Assembly (NCBI GenBank): GCA_019358945.1
Contig: JAHHIE010000011.1
Span: 1 to 64,000, forward strand
Reading direction: 5' to 3'
DNA: 64,000 nt
From: Stenomitos rutilans HA7619-LM2
GTDB taxonomy: Bacteria; Cyanobacteriota; Cyanobacteriia; Leptolyngbyales; Leptolyngbyaceae
The notes beneath the pieces were generated by a model. It was not told the DNA's origin. It saw nothing but the letters and a program-made list of their open reading frames with translations, and did not search any database. This document shows positions 10,162 to 19,473 of the stretch, one piece after another. The position numbers and the translations under genes are program-made. How positions within the stretch are numbered: position 1 is the first letter of the stretch; every line of letters begins with the position of its first letter.

Positions 10162-10548
10162 ATGCCCTTTGTCGTAACACAGACCACTCCAATGAGTATT
10201 GAATCGATCGACCATTTGTATGTTGAAACCCCTGCTTTTGAAGCAGCCTGTACTTTTTGGAAAGGGCTAGGCTTTAAGCTTGTTGATCAGTGGGAAGAGG
10301 AGACCCATCGTGCTTGTCGTTTAGAAGCTGGTAATACCTACATTGTTTTGGCGGAAGCTGCAAAGCCTTCATTGACTGTTCATTTTCGCGTCACTAATCT
10401 TGAGAGCGATGCTCAACAGATCGGAAAAAATGAATCAATCGTGGTTCAAACTCCACTAGAAGCAACTCATTGGGGCAGCCATTGGATGTGCGTTCAAGAT
10501 CCAGATCAACATCTATTTGCTTTAGAAGAATCAAATAACGATTCATAG
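10162..10548 (+). CDS. VOC (glyoxalase/bleomycin-resistance) superfamily protein
   Basis: This 128-residue protein has the beta-alpha-beta-beta-beta arrangement of the vicinal oxygen chelate fold. It contains SIESIDHLYVETPAFEAACT, FWKGLGFKLVDQW and a final QDPDQHLFALEE, which carries the usual metal-binding His and Glu type residues. Family members include dioxygenases, glyoxalases and drug-binding proteins; the substrate cannot be told. An internal ATG at 10192 begins closer to the domain, but neither start has a strong ribosome site. Confidence 0.75.
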   Translation: MPFVVTQTTPMSIESIDHLYVETPAFEAACTFWKGLGFKLVDQWEEETHRACRLEAGNTYIVLAEAAKPSLTVHFRVTNLESDAQQIGKNESIVVQTPLEATHWGSHWMCVQDPDQHLFALEESNNDS

Positions 10549-10657
10549 AGTCGTTATCTCAAGCTAACAGTGCCTATCTACATGTCTAATACAGGGTTGT
10601 TTGTAATCGCTGTTGGTAGAGAGCAATTGCCCCTCCACTTTAGTGTTCTCCTTCGCT

Positions 10658-12049
10658 CTACTGTCTATCTGGATAGTAGATCATCGTGGCTAACGTGTTA
10701 AGTTGCTCATAATGTTGCTGCCGTTTAAGCTGACGCTCTTGCCACTGTAAGCCGATTAGTACAGCAATAGAAAGCATAAAACCAGGTTCTTCTAGCAGTG
10801 TAAAGATGAAGCCATTAATCAAGACATTAAAAACAATGAATTTGGAAAGGTCATCGGGGCAAAGGCGTTGCCATACAACGATCCAGATATAGATATAAGC
10901 AATTAAGCCTAAAACGCCTAAATCCCCCCAAATGGCAGCCCATCCCCAGAAGGGAGAGAACATACTGGAGTCTAGATAGCTGCCATCCCAAATTTTCCAA
11001 AACTCGTTTGTCACCACACTATTGCTAGTTGCACCAAGCGGATTGAGAATACTTGCATAGTCTCGAATCATCCAGCCACCAAGACGACCGATCGTGTGCC
11101 CAGGGCCGAGTCCTAAAAAGCTATTCAAGATTGATGCGTAATAGGTGGGAATAATGCGAAGCGGTGACAACTTTTGCAAAGTCGCATCACCATCAGGCCC
11201 ATAAATTTCTGGCCTTACCCACGTTTTGTAAGCTCGAAAAAGTTCGATGTTCTCGACACACCAAAATAACATGAGTACAACCACAGCAGCTAGCGCTACG
11301 TATTGTAAAGTCACACGGATATTTTTGGCACGGGCAAGAATCAGGCAAACCCAACTCACTAAGGCGACCAAAAGCACCTGCTTTGCATCGGCAATTAAAA
11401 TTTGCAGAAAAGCCGCAAAGACGATCGCGAGTCGAATCCAAAGTTTAACGTTTTTAGCAGATGCTAGATAGTAAAGGCTAAAAAATAAGGAAACAGATGC
11501 CGCTACGACGTGCCCACCATAGGAGAAATAGAAAACGCCTTGCACATTGTCTTCGATCGTGGCTTTAGTATGAGCGAGAATACCTAAAGCAATAGCAATT
11601 CTTTGACCAAATGCCAGGATAGCATGCCCAGCGATAAAGCCTAATAGCCAGTTTCTAAATGATTGAAACTCTTTCCAGGAGATGGGGATACAAAGAATCG
11701 TTAGAAGCAGAAGGAATCCTTCCGTCAGCAGTAAAAAATCTAATGTGACATTAATAGCAGCGGCTGTATTGAGCAACGCACTGGCGATAATGACTCCCAG
11801 AAACAGTAAAAGACTGGATGCTAAGGCTCTAATCGTGGCAATTTGTTGTCGATCTTTGACGCGGGTTTGAAAGAAAATAAGTCCGCATACGAACGGAACC
11901 ACTGCAAAGTGCACAAAATTAATGGCTGGCGGTGCACCCATTGCACTCAAAATTCTGGGAAAGAAAGCAGTGGCAAAGGCGATGAGAACGAGTGTTGAGC
12001 CTTTGAAGATGCCACCTTCGTGTTGATAGGTCACTGTGTGTCCGTTCAT
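10658..12049 (-). CDS. O-antigen ligase / Wzy-like polysaccharide polymerase
   Basis: A 463-residue integral membrane protein with roughly ten to twelve hydrophobic segments and a large loop in the second half (about residues 260-370, containing LSPLRIIPTYYASILNSFLG and LGPGHTIGRLGG). This topology and loop fit the O-antigen ligase/polymerase superfamily, which joins lipid-linked oligosaccharides at the outer face of the inner membrane. It is the last gene of the minus-strand cluster of glycosyltransferases, but an 824-base, repeat-bearing gap separates it from them. Polymerase or ligase cannot be distinguished from sequence. Confidence 0.7.
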   Translation of the reverse strand: MNGHTVTYQHEGGIFKGSTLVLIAFATAFFPRILSAMGAPPAINFVHFAVVPFVCGLIFFQTRVKDRQQIATIRALASSLLLFLGVIIASALLNTAAAINVTLDFLLLTEGFLLLLTILCIPISWKEFQSFRNWLLGFIAGHAILAFGQRIAIALGILAHTKATIEDNVQGVFYFSYGGHVVAASVSLFFSLYYLASAKNVKLWIRLAIVFAAFLQILIADAKQVLLVALVSWVCLILARAKNIRVTLQYVALAAVVVLMLFWCVENIELFRAYKTWVRPEIYGPDGDATLQKLSPLRIIPTYYASILNSFLGLGPGHTIGRLGGWMIRDYASILNPLGATSNSVVTNEFWKIWDGSYLDSSMFSPFWGWAAIWGDLGVLGLIAYIYIWIVVWQRLCPDDLSKFIVFNVLINGFIFTLLEEPGFMLSIAVLIGLQWQERQLKRQQHYEQLNTLATMIYYPDRQ

Positions 12050-12101
12050 GACGCTCTTTCAAGGTGAGTCTTGGTGAGTATTGTCTGCTGCGGGCAGTCT
12101 G

Positions 12102-12203
12102 ATACCAATTTGAATTGAAAATGCGACACATCCTGTAGGGGCAAGGCATTGCCTTGCCCCTACCCACCGATTGATCTGTAGCCGTTATTCTTTAAATCGG
12201 TAT
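12102..12203 (+). repeat. 102-bp palindromic repeat, family A, copy 3
   Basis: Same sequence as copy 1 except for a few substitutions, starting 52 bases before the polymerase-like gene on the opposite strand, where it could lie in that gene's leader. Confidence 0.85.
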
Positions 12204-12413
12204 GACTAGAGTTTATGGCGATGACAGATGATGACGATCGCAAACAATCCGTCGCTTTCACCAACGGCAGCCTGCTCCCTTGTCTCTATTAGCAGCCGTG
12301 CCGCTGCTGCATCAGGAAAATGAGCGAACTGGATGGCTTGTTGGTTAGCTGAAGTCTGTTGGCTAAAATCTTTGATGGCAGAACGCAAGTATCATCCGAT
12401 CACTTCACCTGAT

Positions 12414-12526
12414 TAGGACTTACGCAAAAGCGGTCATCTTTCGCCCCCTAGTCCCCAACTTTTGGGGGAACCGTCTCAATCAAAGCCCCCAAGATTGGGG
12501 GTTTGGGGGCAAATGCGTAAGTCCTA
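12414..12526. mobile_element. MITE-like element, family B, copy 1, with TA flanks
   Basis: The terminal inverted repeats are GGACTTACGCA and TGCGTAAGTCC (element 12416-12524), flanked on both sides by TA, the duplication expected of IS630/Tc1-type transposition. The interior has C-rich and G-rich stems (CCCCCTAGTCC and TTGGGGGTTTGGGGG) and no coding capacity. Related copies lie at 46858 and 57267. Confidence 0.85.
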
Positions 12527-12873
12527 CTGATGCCTGCGTTCTGCTGGAAGCCTTACTGTACAGCGTTGTCTGCGTTTCAGTCTCTATCTGTTTGCTGGTT
12601 GAGTCAGTCTGGAGCGTTTTGCTCTGCTAAAGGTCGGGCTGGACTCTAGGGCAGTCAATCGATTTGCGTTGAGACGGTGTGCCAGTTAGTGCTGAAGCTT
12701 TTGGTGAGAGTCAAACGAAGCAACCTTCTTTGCTGCTGCTTAACTCTGTTCTGATTGAACGGTTGTTTTACGTTTAACTGATGTTGCTTAACGAACGTTG
12801 CGCTTAACTGATCTCGTGTCTTTTCGGTTTAAGCTGCCTACTCATGCCGTGTGATGAATCGCATGGTTCGCTA

Positions 12874-14073
12874 TCAACCAACTTTAACGGGCGTTACAGA
12901 TTTAAAGACAGCATTTGGCTGCACTCGTGCGTAAATATCCATCAGCTTGTGGTAGTTCTTAGATGGTGTGTACTTTGCCTCATACTCGGCACGTGCGGCC
13001 TTCCGCATCTGCGCGAGTTTACTGGCATTGGTCATCGCCCAGTCAACTTTTGCCGCTAGGTCGTTGGAGTCAGCCGGATGGAAGTGGAGACCAGTCCGAT
13101 TGTTGTCTACTAATTCGGCGATCGCGCCAATGTTTGACGCAATGACAGGCGTTCCTTTGGCAAAGGCTTCGATAGCAACCCGACCAAAGGTTTCATACCA
13201 TTTAGACGGGAAGACAAGGAATTGTGCCTCACCCATGAGGGCATACACCTCTGACATGGGTTTGCGTCCTAGCCATTCAATGTGGGGCGATCGTTGGCTA
13301 GCTGCCATCACTAGATCGGCAAGCGGCCCGTCCCCAACGATTTTGAGCGGCATGGGATGCTTCAATTTTTCCCAGGCTTCTAGCAGCGTATCCAGCCCTT
13401 TTTCTACCGAGAGCCGTCCAACGTATAGCGCATAGCCACCCTGTCCTGATCCCTGACGTGAATCGGAATAGACAAAGTTTGGCTTCACGACAATCTTCTC
13501 AGCAGGCAAACCACCCTCAATAAATTTTTGGCGAGCAAATTCAGTCAAGGCGATGTAAACATCCACCATGTCTGTCCATGTGCTCATGGCGCGGTGCGTG
13601 GTGATCATAGCTGTAACCGCCGTGCTAGCAGGGCGACTACCGCGATAACACCCACGTGCTACCGCTGGGTATGGGACGGGTTTACCCATGCAGTCTTCGC
13701 AAACCTTGCCTTCCCGGAAAAAGAGACCGTTAGGGCACAGTAGACGGTAGTTTCGCAGCGTTTGGACAACGGGTACACCCTCAGCTTTGGCGGCATAATA
13801 AACAGAGGGTGAAATCAACGGAAAGAAATTTTGGACATGGATTGCGTTGTAATCAGCTCGCTTCAGCCGTTTGCTGACCATTTGATAGGCTTCTTGAGAC
13901 CAGATGGTTTTCATAGCCATCTGTACTGGATTCATCTGTGAAACCTGATCGTTGCTCTCCTCGTACACATCAACCAAATGCCCCCTGTCTCGTAGCAACC
14001 GCTCTTCGGCTTCGCGTGACTCATCTTCGCCACCGCGAATTTGATACTTGTTATGTACGCTTAGGATACGCAT
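12874..14073 (-). CDS. GT4-family glycosyltransferase
   Basis: A 399-residue GT-B fold enzyme. The N-terminal half starts MRILSVHNKYQIRGGEDES and has a cysteine-containing stretch (CPNGLFFREGKVCEDCMGKP) seen in a subgroup of GT4 enzymes. The C-terminal half has the donor-binding motifs LYVGRLSVEKGLDTLLEAW and ETFGRVAIEAFAKGTPVIAS. The track ORF starts 19 codons earlier inside the upstream gene; this ATG fits the family and leaves a 23-base overlap with that gene. It probably adds a sugar to the cluster's polysaccharide; donor and acceptor are unknown. Confidence 0.85.
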   Translation of the reverse strand: MRILSVHNKYQIRGGEDESREAEERLLRDRGHLVDVYEESNDQVSQMNPVQMAMKTIWSQEAYQMVSKRLKRADYNAIHVQNFFPLISPSVYYAAKAEGVPVVQTLRNYRLLCPNGLFFREGKVCEDCMGKPVPYPAVARGCYRGSRPASTAVTAMITTHRAMSTWTDMVDVYIALTEFARQKFIEGGLPAEKIVVKPNFVYSDSRQGSGQGGYALYVGRLSVEKGLDTLLEAWEKLKHPMPLKIVGDGPLADLVMAASQRSPHIEWLGRKPMSEVYALMGEAQFLVFPSKWYETFGRVAIEAFAKGTPVIASNIGAIAELVDNNRTGLHFHPADSNDLAAKVDWAMTNASKLAQMRKAARAEYEAKYTPSKNYHKLMDIYARVQPNAVFKSVTPVKVG

Positions 14074-15337
14074 GTGGGTCAATCTCCTGAGTGAGGGCTT
14101 GCGTCTCTGCTGCCGAAAGCACGTCGGCATAGAGCTGTGTGAAGCGATGCACCCTAACGTTCCAGTCGAAAACGGTCTGCACCCTCTGCTGACCGGCTTG
14201 TCCCATCTGAGTGCCTAGCTCAGCGTTGTGCGCGAGGTGCGCCATTGCCTCTGCTAGATGTTTGACGGCCTGTTCTGGGTCAGGCGCTGGTACTTTGAAC
14301 CCAGTTGCCTCTGTGACCTGAGTGGCTGGGCCACCCAAATCTAGGCAGATGACGGGACGGCTAGCTGCCATTGCTTCCAGGCAAACCCAACCGCCAGAAT
14401 CGTGCAGGCTGGGATGGATCAGGGCATGGCACGTCTCCAGCTTTTGCAGGGTTTGGTCACGAGGCAGCAAGCCCCAGAACCGCACCCGATCGCCAATCCC
14501 CAACGCTTGAGCCAGCGCTTCTAACGCAGCTTTCTCAGGCCCGTCCCCCACCACCCAGTACTCGGCATCAGGAATATTGAGTTGAGCAAACGCTCGTAGC
14601 CCCAGGTGGAAGCCTTTCCAATGCAACAGCCGACCGATCGAGATGACACGAAAGGTTGATTGCGGCATGGGAGACAGAGCCGAAAGGGTGGCGAAATCAG
14701 TTTTGGGAATCCCTGCAACCCCGAAAATTTCGATGCGCTTGCACCCCATAGCGGCCAAACGATCGCGGGTTTCGGCGGTAGCTGCCAGGGCGATCGCGCT
14801 GCGTCGTGCTGTAAGCCGCACGAAGGGATCGCGTTCACCGAGCGATCGCGCCGTATCACGCAACAGTTCATAGACCTTGCCGCGCAGGCTCAGGTCATGC
14901 CAGAAGGGTTTGGGAGCCGATTCGCCACCCCCGATCGGCCCCCAGACAAACGGCACGGGTAGTAGCGCGAGAAAGCTGGGACCCCAATGCTTGACGTAGG
15001 TGACGTGGTGTACGAGGTCGAAACCAATGTCGCGGTGGAGCGTTTTAGCGGCAAAGTAGATGCCGACTTGCCAGAGGTAGTAATGCAACTGCCCGCCACG
15101 CAACCCCTGTTTCCACCAGCCCATCCAGTAGGGAATGTCGTAGTAGACGATGTGGAGGTTGGGGTCGGGGTGCCTGACCAACTCCGCTTCGATACCAGCA
15201 CGGTTATCCTCGCGGGTGAGTACCCAGACGTGATGCTGCCCGGTAAGTTCCTTGGCAATATGCCAACCAATGCCGGGATCTGACCCGCGTCCAGGCCCAC
15301 AGGCATAGGCTGAAAGCAACAGCTTAAGAGGCTTCAT
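14051..15337 (-). CDS. GT4-family glycosyltransferase
   Basis: This 428-residue protein begins LKLLLSAYACGPGRGSDPGI, a typical GT4 N-terminal strand and Gly-rich loop. The C-terminal domain has VISIGRLLHWKGFHLGLRAF (donor-binding Arg and Lys) and VCLEAMAASRPVICLDLGG (EX7E-type region). Its ATG overlaps the stop of the upstream glycosyltransferase by four bases, and its 3' end overlaps the next gene by 23 bases, so three glycosyltransferases form one tightly packed transcript. Sugar specificity is unknown. Confidence 0.87.
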   Translation of the reverse strand: MKPLKLLLSAYACGPGRGSDPGIGWHIAKELTGQHHVWVLTREDNRAGIEAELVRHPDPNLHIVYYDIPYWMGWWKQGLRGGQLHYYLWQVGIYFAAKTLHRDIGFDLVHHVTYVKHWGPSFLALLPVPFVWGPIGGGESAPKPFWHDLSLRGKVYELLRDTARSLGERDPFVRLTARRSAIALAATAETRDRLAAMGCKRIEIFGVAGIPKTDFATLSALSPMPQSTFRVISIGRLLHWKGFHLGLRAFAQLNIPDAEYWVVGDGPEKAALEALAQALGIGDRVRFWGLLPRDQTLQKLETCHALIHPSLHDSGGWVCLEAMAASRPVICLDLGGPATQVTEATGFKVPAPDPEQAVKHLAEAMAHLAHNAELGTQMGQAGQQRVQTVFDWNVRVHRFTQLYADVLSAAETQALTQEIDPHAYPKRT

Positions 15338-16458
15338 AGCGTGTCATCCGAGAGTTGTTCGTACACTTCAGCGATGCGCTCGGCAGTGCGTTCCCAGGTA
15401 AAGGCTTGAACCCGTGCCAACCCTTTTTCTATGAGCGATCGACGAAAGGTCGGATCATTCCGAATCCGGCAAACCGCTTGCACGATCGCGCCCACATCCA
15501 GCGGTTGCACCACCACAGCAGCATCACCCGTCACCTCTGGCAGCGAAGTCGCGTTAGAAGCGATGACGGGCGTACCACAGGCCATTGCTTCCAGTACCGT
15601 CATGCCAAAGCCCTCATACAAAGACGGCGTGAGCAGCACATCGGCAGCGTTGTAAAGCTTGATCAGCGTGTCTTTAGACGTTCTGCCTACGTGGGTGATG
15701 ACATCGCTCAGGTGATGGGTGTTGATAAACGTTTGCTGAGCCGCGTTGAACGGGGCACCAGACTTGAGCAAATGCACTGGAATACCCTTCTCCTTCAGCA
15801 CATAAAGCGCTTGTAGCACCGTTTCTATATTTTTGCGGGGGTGGTTGGAACCTACGTTGAGCAGACAAATGGTTTCGGGTGCAAAACCGTATTGCTGCCG
15901 GATGTCTGCGATCGCATAATTAGAACCTGGTTGAAAACAGGGTTCCACCGCGTTGGGAATCGTGGTCAATCGTGTCGGTGCGATCGGCAGCAGTCGCATG
16001 ACATCCTTTGCCGTGTAGTCAGAAACCGTGAGGATGCGATCGGCATGGCAAATGCCCTTCACCGCCAATCGCCAAAACGCGGCGCTAATGGGTGCAAACC
16101 GTGCCTGGTCACTAATGTTTTCAGGCTGAAGGAAATTGATGAGGTCGTGGCAGGTCACAACGAATGGGGTTTGGGACGATCGCAGCCAGTACCCAACGTG
16201 CCCATCGCTGTGATCCACTACATGCACCACATCAGCTTGCAGGCGTTTGACCCGCGACGGAAAGCGCCAATAGCGTTCGGTGTATTTCCACGCACCCGCA
16301 ATCGGCGACTTTCCCAAACCGCGAGGAGTTGAGCCAGGTGCTAGTTCAATGATGTTCCACTGCGGTCGAACGGCTTTTAAGCCGTTGACGATGCCATCTG
16401 CGTAGACATCCATGCTAAAGGACACACCACGCGCCCTACGAACCATTGCAATACGCAT
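15334..16458 (-). CDS. GT4-family glycosyltransferase
   Basis: The 374-residue enzyme starts MRIAMVRRARGVSFSMDVYA; the ORF-track ATG three codons earlier is also possible. The C-terminal half has LLNVGSNHPRKNIETVLQAL and LYEGFGMTVLEAMACGTPV, matching the donor-binding and EX7E motifs of mannosyl- and glucosyl-transferases of family GT4. It is the first gene of the three-gene overlapping run, lying 234 bases after the separate glycosyltransferase at 16693. Cytosolic or peripheral to the membrane. Confidence 0.87.
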   Translation of the reverse strand: MRIAMVRRARGVSFSMDVYADGIVNGLKAVRPQWNIIELAPGSTPRGLGKSPIAGAWKYTERYWRFPSRVKRLQADVVHVVDHSDGHVGYWLRSSQTPFVVTCHDLINFLQPENISDQARFAPISAAFWRLAVKGICHADRILTVSDYTAKDVMRLLPIAPTRLTTIPNAVEPCFQPGSNYAIADIRQQYGFAPETICLLNVGSNHPRKNIETVLQALYVLKEKGIPVHLLKSGAPFNAAQQTFINTHHLSDVITHVGRTSKDTLIKLYNAADVLLTPSLYEGFGMTVLEAMACGTPVIASNATSLPEVTGDAAVVVQPLDVGAIVQAVCRIRNDPTFRRSLIEKGLARVQAFTWERTAERIAEVYEQLSDDTL

Positions 16459-16692
16459 GAATTCCACTGCTCGCGATCAACAACTGAGAGGGTGAGCAAA
16501 CCAAACTTGCGTTCAGAGACAGAGCTTTAAGGGAGGCAGACCGATTGTGATTAGTTGGGTCTGCGCTTAGAGGTTGGTAGGCTAAAGCGCTGTTTGCTCA
16601 CGGATGCACCCGTTGTTTCCAGACCGCACTATCAAGCGGTTAATCTACTCTTGATGAGCAGTTAGTCCACTCTTCATAGGTTCGAGCCGTCA

Positions 16693-17949
16693 TCAGGGCA
16701 TTGTGCTAACAGATATGTCTTGAGATAGAGATTTTGTTTCTTTGCTATGACGTTTTAGCGGAGGCTGGAGCTGTTCAATGAGGGTCATGAAGGCGTTCAA
16801 TTCGCAGTTCAAGTCCTGCCCCGCGAAGACTTCACGGGCATGCTGGCTGTATGCAGTGCGAGTTTCGCGATCAGTCAACGCTAAGACAGCCTGCGTGAGT
16901 GCCTCGACATCTCCGCAGGCGTAAACCAGTCCGTTATGGCGGTGCTGCACCGTGTCGCGGTAGCCCCAATTGCCACAGCGATCGCTCAAAATTGCGGGAC
17001 ATCCCGCTGCCATTGCTTCAGACACCACTAAAGGGTGTGGGTCAATGCGAGAGGTCGAGACAAAGCTATCTAGCGCTGCGTAGTACAGTGGCAGCTTACT
17101 CTGGTTCACAAACCCCACGTTTAGCACCTCGCCCTGAAGTTCGGACAGGCGTTGCTCGATCGCGGGCTTGAGTTCACCGCCACCAATCATCACGCCGCGC
17201 ACCCGTGAATCCTGCTGATGGGCTTTGGCGATCGCCTCGATGAACTCAAACGGATTTTTGCGATCGATATATTTGCCGACAAAGCCGTAGAGAATGGTGT
17301 CATCATTCCAGCAAAGCTCCCGTCGGATTGCCTGGATTTCGTCGTGCCGTTGGGCGATCGTCTGCTCAAAGCGATCGCGATCGACGGGATAGCAGCCCCG
17401 CACCATTTTCTCGTCGGCCACCCCATAATGCCGCAGGTAAATCTCATTGTGATCGCCGCTCGAAATCCAGCGATCGGCTAACCCATACATCCAGGGATAA
17501 AGGATGGCTTGAATGACTTTTCGCAGGTAACTGTAGCGATCGTCGGTGATGATGGTCGCGTCATTTTGCATGATGATGGGAATGCCGCGCAGTTTGCACA
17601 GCAGCACCGTCAGACGATAGGAATGGTTGAAAAAGCTGGGCAGAAAAACGGCATCAAAATTCTGCCGGGTTAACCGCGACCATAGGCCTGGATTGAACAA
17701 TTTCTTGTCAATTTTGCTGGCAACCTTACCGCTGAGCGTGGGCAAAAACTCGTGCTCATAGCCTCCTGTCAAATCCACATCCCACGGTTCGGTGCTACCC
17801 AGATGACGATCGCCGCTCATTTGATTCTCATTACACAAATAGAATGCCGTCACTGCGACTCTGGGCTGCTCATTTAACTTGCGCCACAGGGGGGCATGGT
17901 GTTGTGTTGGATGTGTAAAGACAATGCCCAGGCGAAAGGGGTTAACCAT
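16693..17949 (-). CDS. GT4-family glycosyltransferase
   Basis: A 418-residue GT-B protein with LGIVFTHPTQHHAPLWRKL at the N-terminus, LYGFVGKYIDRKNPFEFIEA in the donor domain and VVSEAMAAGCPAILSDRCG at the EX7E position. The first half (NENQMSGDRHLGSTEPWDVD) resembles glycosyltransferases of polysaccharide clusters. It is the most upstream gene of the minus-strand cluster, and the divergent promoter region shared with the bestrophin gene lies beyond it. Confidence 0.85.
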   Translation of the reverse strand: MVNPFRLGIVFTHPTQHHAPLWRKLNEQPRVAVTAFYLCNENQMSGDRHLGSTEPWDVDLTGGYEHEFLPTLSGKVASKIDKKLFNPGLWSRLTRQNFDAVFLPSFFNHSYRLTVLLCKLRGIPIIMQNDATIITDDRYSYLRKVIQAILYPWMYGLADRWISSGDHNEIYLRHYGVADEKMVRGCYPVDRDRFEQTIAQRHDEIQAIRRELCWNDDTILYGFVGKYIDRKNPFEFIEAIAKAHQQDSRVRGVMIGGGELKPAIEQRLSELQGEVLNVGFVNQSKLPLYYAALDSFVSTSRIDPHPLVVSEAMAAGCPAILSDRCGNWGYRDTVQHRHNGLVYACGDVEALTQAVLALTDRETRTAYSQHAREVFAGQDLNCELNAFMTLIEQLQPPLKRHSKETKSLSQDISVSTMP

Positions 17950-18434
17950 AGAAGGCTCCAGGGAATAATGGGGGCAAAATTCGTTGAAAAACGGTATTTC
18001 GTCGCTCTATGTCTCTCTAAGGTCTTCCCAGCGATCGATAATTATCCGCCTGTAAAAGATGAAGAATTGATGAACCTAACCCAGAAGCCAGGAGAAAAGG
18101 TAAAAGCCACTCCTTGCCCATCATCTTGATCTTGACAAATTACTAGCCATAAAATTTACAGCGATAATTTCTAGCCGTAGACAGGTATAACAAAGTTCTG
18201 CAAAGGCTTCGACGATCGCAAGTCGAGACATGGGATAGCCAGCGTCGTGGAAACGACCCAGCTACCCTATCAGGCACTTACAACCATTTTCAGTTGCATG
18301 CACACACCCAACACCCTGACCCTCACACCCATCCTCAAAGTCGCTGGTTCATACACGACATCATCTGGCTGAAGAAGTCGATCGATCGTTTAAACTGCTT
18401 GAAAGAACGGTGGGGTAAAACTGATTTGGAGCCT
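17950..18434. promoter_or_regulatory. Divergent intergenic region between polysaccharide cluster and bestrophin gene
   Basis: The 485 bases lie between divergent genes, so promoters for both should be here. No clear operator was identified. The distal part can be read as an N-terminal extension of the bestrophin ORF from a TTG at 18294, but its His/Pro-rich composition (MHAHTQHPDPHTHPQS) does not look like that family. Confidence 0.4.
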
Positions 18435-19337
18435 ATGGTGACTGAGCGCAAACACTGGTTTCAAACGGTCTTTCAAATCAAAGGGTCAGTCATTCCCTCC
18501 ATTTTGGGACGCACAATTCTGTGTGGAGCGTTTGGTATTTTTATTTCTGTGCTGTTTTACTACGGGCTACCCGTAGCCATGCCAACTCTGGCAAGCCTCA
18601 TTCCTAACATCGTGCTGGGCTTGCTGCTCGTCTTTCGCACTAACACAGCCTATGAGCGCTTTTGGGAAGGACGCAAGAGTTGGGGCACGCTGGTAAATAC
18701 CGTGCGTAACCTGGCGCGGCAAATTTGGCTAGCGATCGCCACCCCGACAGCAGAAGCTCACACTCAAAAAATGGTCGTTTTGCGAATGCTCGTTGCTTTT
18801 TGCGTTGCCACCAAGCTGCATTTACGTCACGAGCCTATCAACGAAGAGTTACAAGCGCTTTTACCACCTGAGAAGTACGACATGCTCCATAAAATGAATC
18901 ATCCAGCTCTGGAGATTGCGTTTTGGATTGGGGACTACTTCCAGCAGGAGTACGAGCGCAATACCCTCAATCCCTATCAAGTCAGCGCGTTGCATAAACT
19001 GCTAGACGCAATGGTGGATATGCTCGGAGCCTGCGAACGCATCCTCAAAACGCCGATGCCACTAGCCTACGCCATCCATCTCAAACAACTGCTGCTGCTG
19101 TACTGCCTATCGCTACCCTTTCAAATGGTCGGTAGCATTGGCTGGTGGACAGGCCCCGTGGTGATTCTCATCAGCTTTACCCTCTTCGGCATCGAAGAAA
19201 TCGGCATCGAAATCGAAAACCCTTTCGGGCACGACCCCAACGATCTCCCCCTGGATGCCATCTGTGCCACGATGCTCCGCAATATTGAGGATTTGATGAC
19301 GCTAACTCCGGGGGGAGGGATGAAGGGTGGGGGATGA
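18435..19337 (+). CDS. Bestrophin-like anion channel (UPF0187 family)
   Basis: The protein has GSVIPSILGRTILCGAFGIF, LIPNIVLGLLLVFRTNTAYERFWEGRKSWGTL (read in pieces) and IEEIGIEIENPFGHDPNDLP, all hallmarks of prokaryotic bestrophins; related proteins in phototrophs have been linked to bicarbonate or chloride movement. I chose the ATG at 18435 (300 residues), preceded by GGAG, because the family starts near ERKHWFQTVFQIKGS; the track start is a TTG 47 codons earlier. The last residues (GGGMKGGG) come from a G-rich repeat that continues past the stop. Confidence 0.85.
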   Translation: MVTERKHWFQTVFQIKGSVIPSILGRTILCGAFGIFISVLFYYGLPVAMPTLASLIPNIVLGLLLVFRTNTAYERFWEGRKSWGTLVNTVRNLARQIWLAIATPTAEAHTQKMVVLRMLVAFCVATKLHLRHEPINEELQALLPPEKYDMLHKMNHPALEIAFWIGDYFQQEYERNTLNPYQVSALHKLLDAMVDMLGACERILKTPMPLAYAIHLKQLLLLYCLSLPFQMVGSIGWWTGPVVILISFTLFGIEEIGIEIENPFGHDPNDLPLDAICATMLRNIEDLMTLTPGGGMKGGG

Positions 19338-19473
19338 GGGATGAAGGGTGGGGGATGAGGGATGAAGGGGATGGGGAGAGTTATGAGTTTTGAATTTTGA
19401 GTTTTGAGTTCTGCTTCCCCCGCTTCCCTCGCTTCCCCTGCTCCCCCTGCCTTTTACCTTCTGCCTTCTACCC

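Larger units (their letters stand above)
12050..12873. other. 824-base gene-free stretch holding two mobile-type repeats
   Basis: This gap in the exopolysaccharide cluster contains a family A repeat (12102-12203) and a family B element (12414-12526). The remaining sequence has short ORFs on both strands with no recognisable features. It may be the remains of a lost gene, but no family could be assigned. Confidence 0.6.

Noticed and set aside
11919-12167. Minus-strand ORF with GRGKAMPCPYRMCRIF
   Set aside because: The recognisable part is read from a family A repeat and reappears in front of pabA, and the rest overlaps the polymerase-like gene in another frame. It is a repeat artefact, not a gene.
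12206-12388. Minus-strand 60-codon ORF
   Set aside because: No domain, signal peptide or conserved-looking segment; it lies among repeats and is probably chance.
16600-16710. tRNA-like sequence with GGTTCGAGCC
   Set aside because: A T-loop-like string is present, but no acceptor stem, D arm or anticodon stem could be paired around it.
10658-18000. A complete new polysaccharide pathway
   Set aside because: The cluster has glycosyltransferases and a polymerase-like protein but no flippase, initiating transferase or export genes in the window. It looks like an ordinary partial exopolysaccharide locus.
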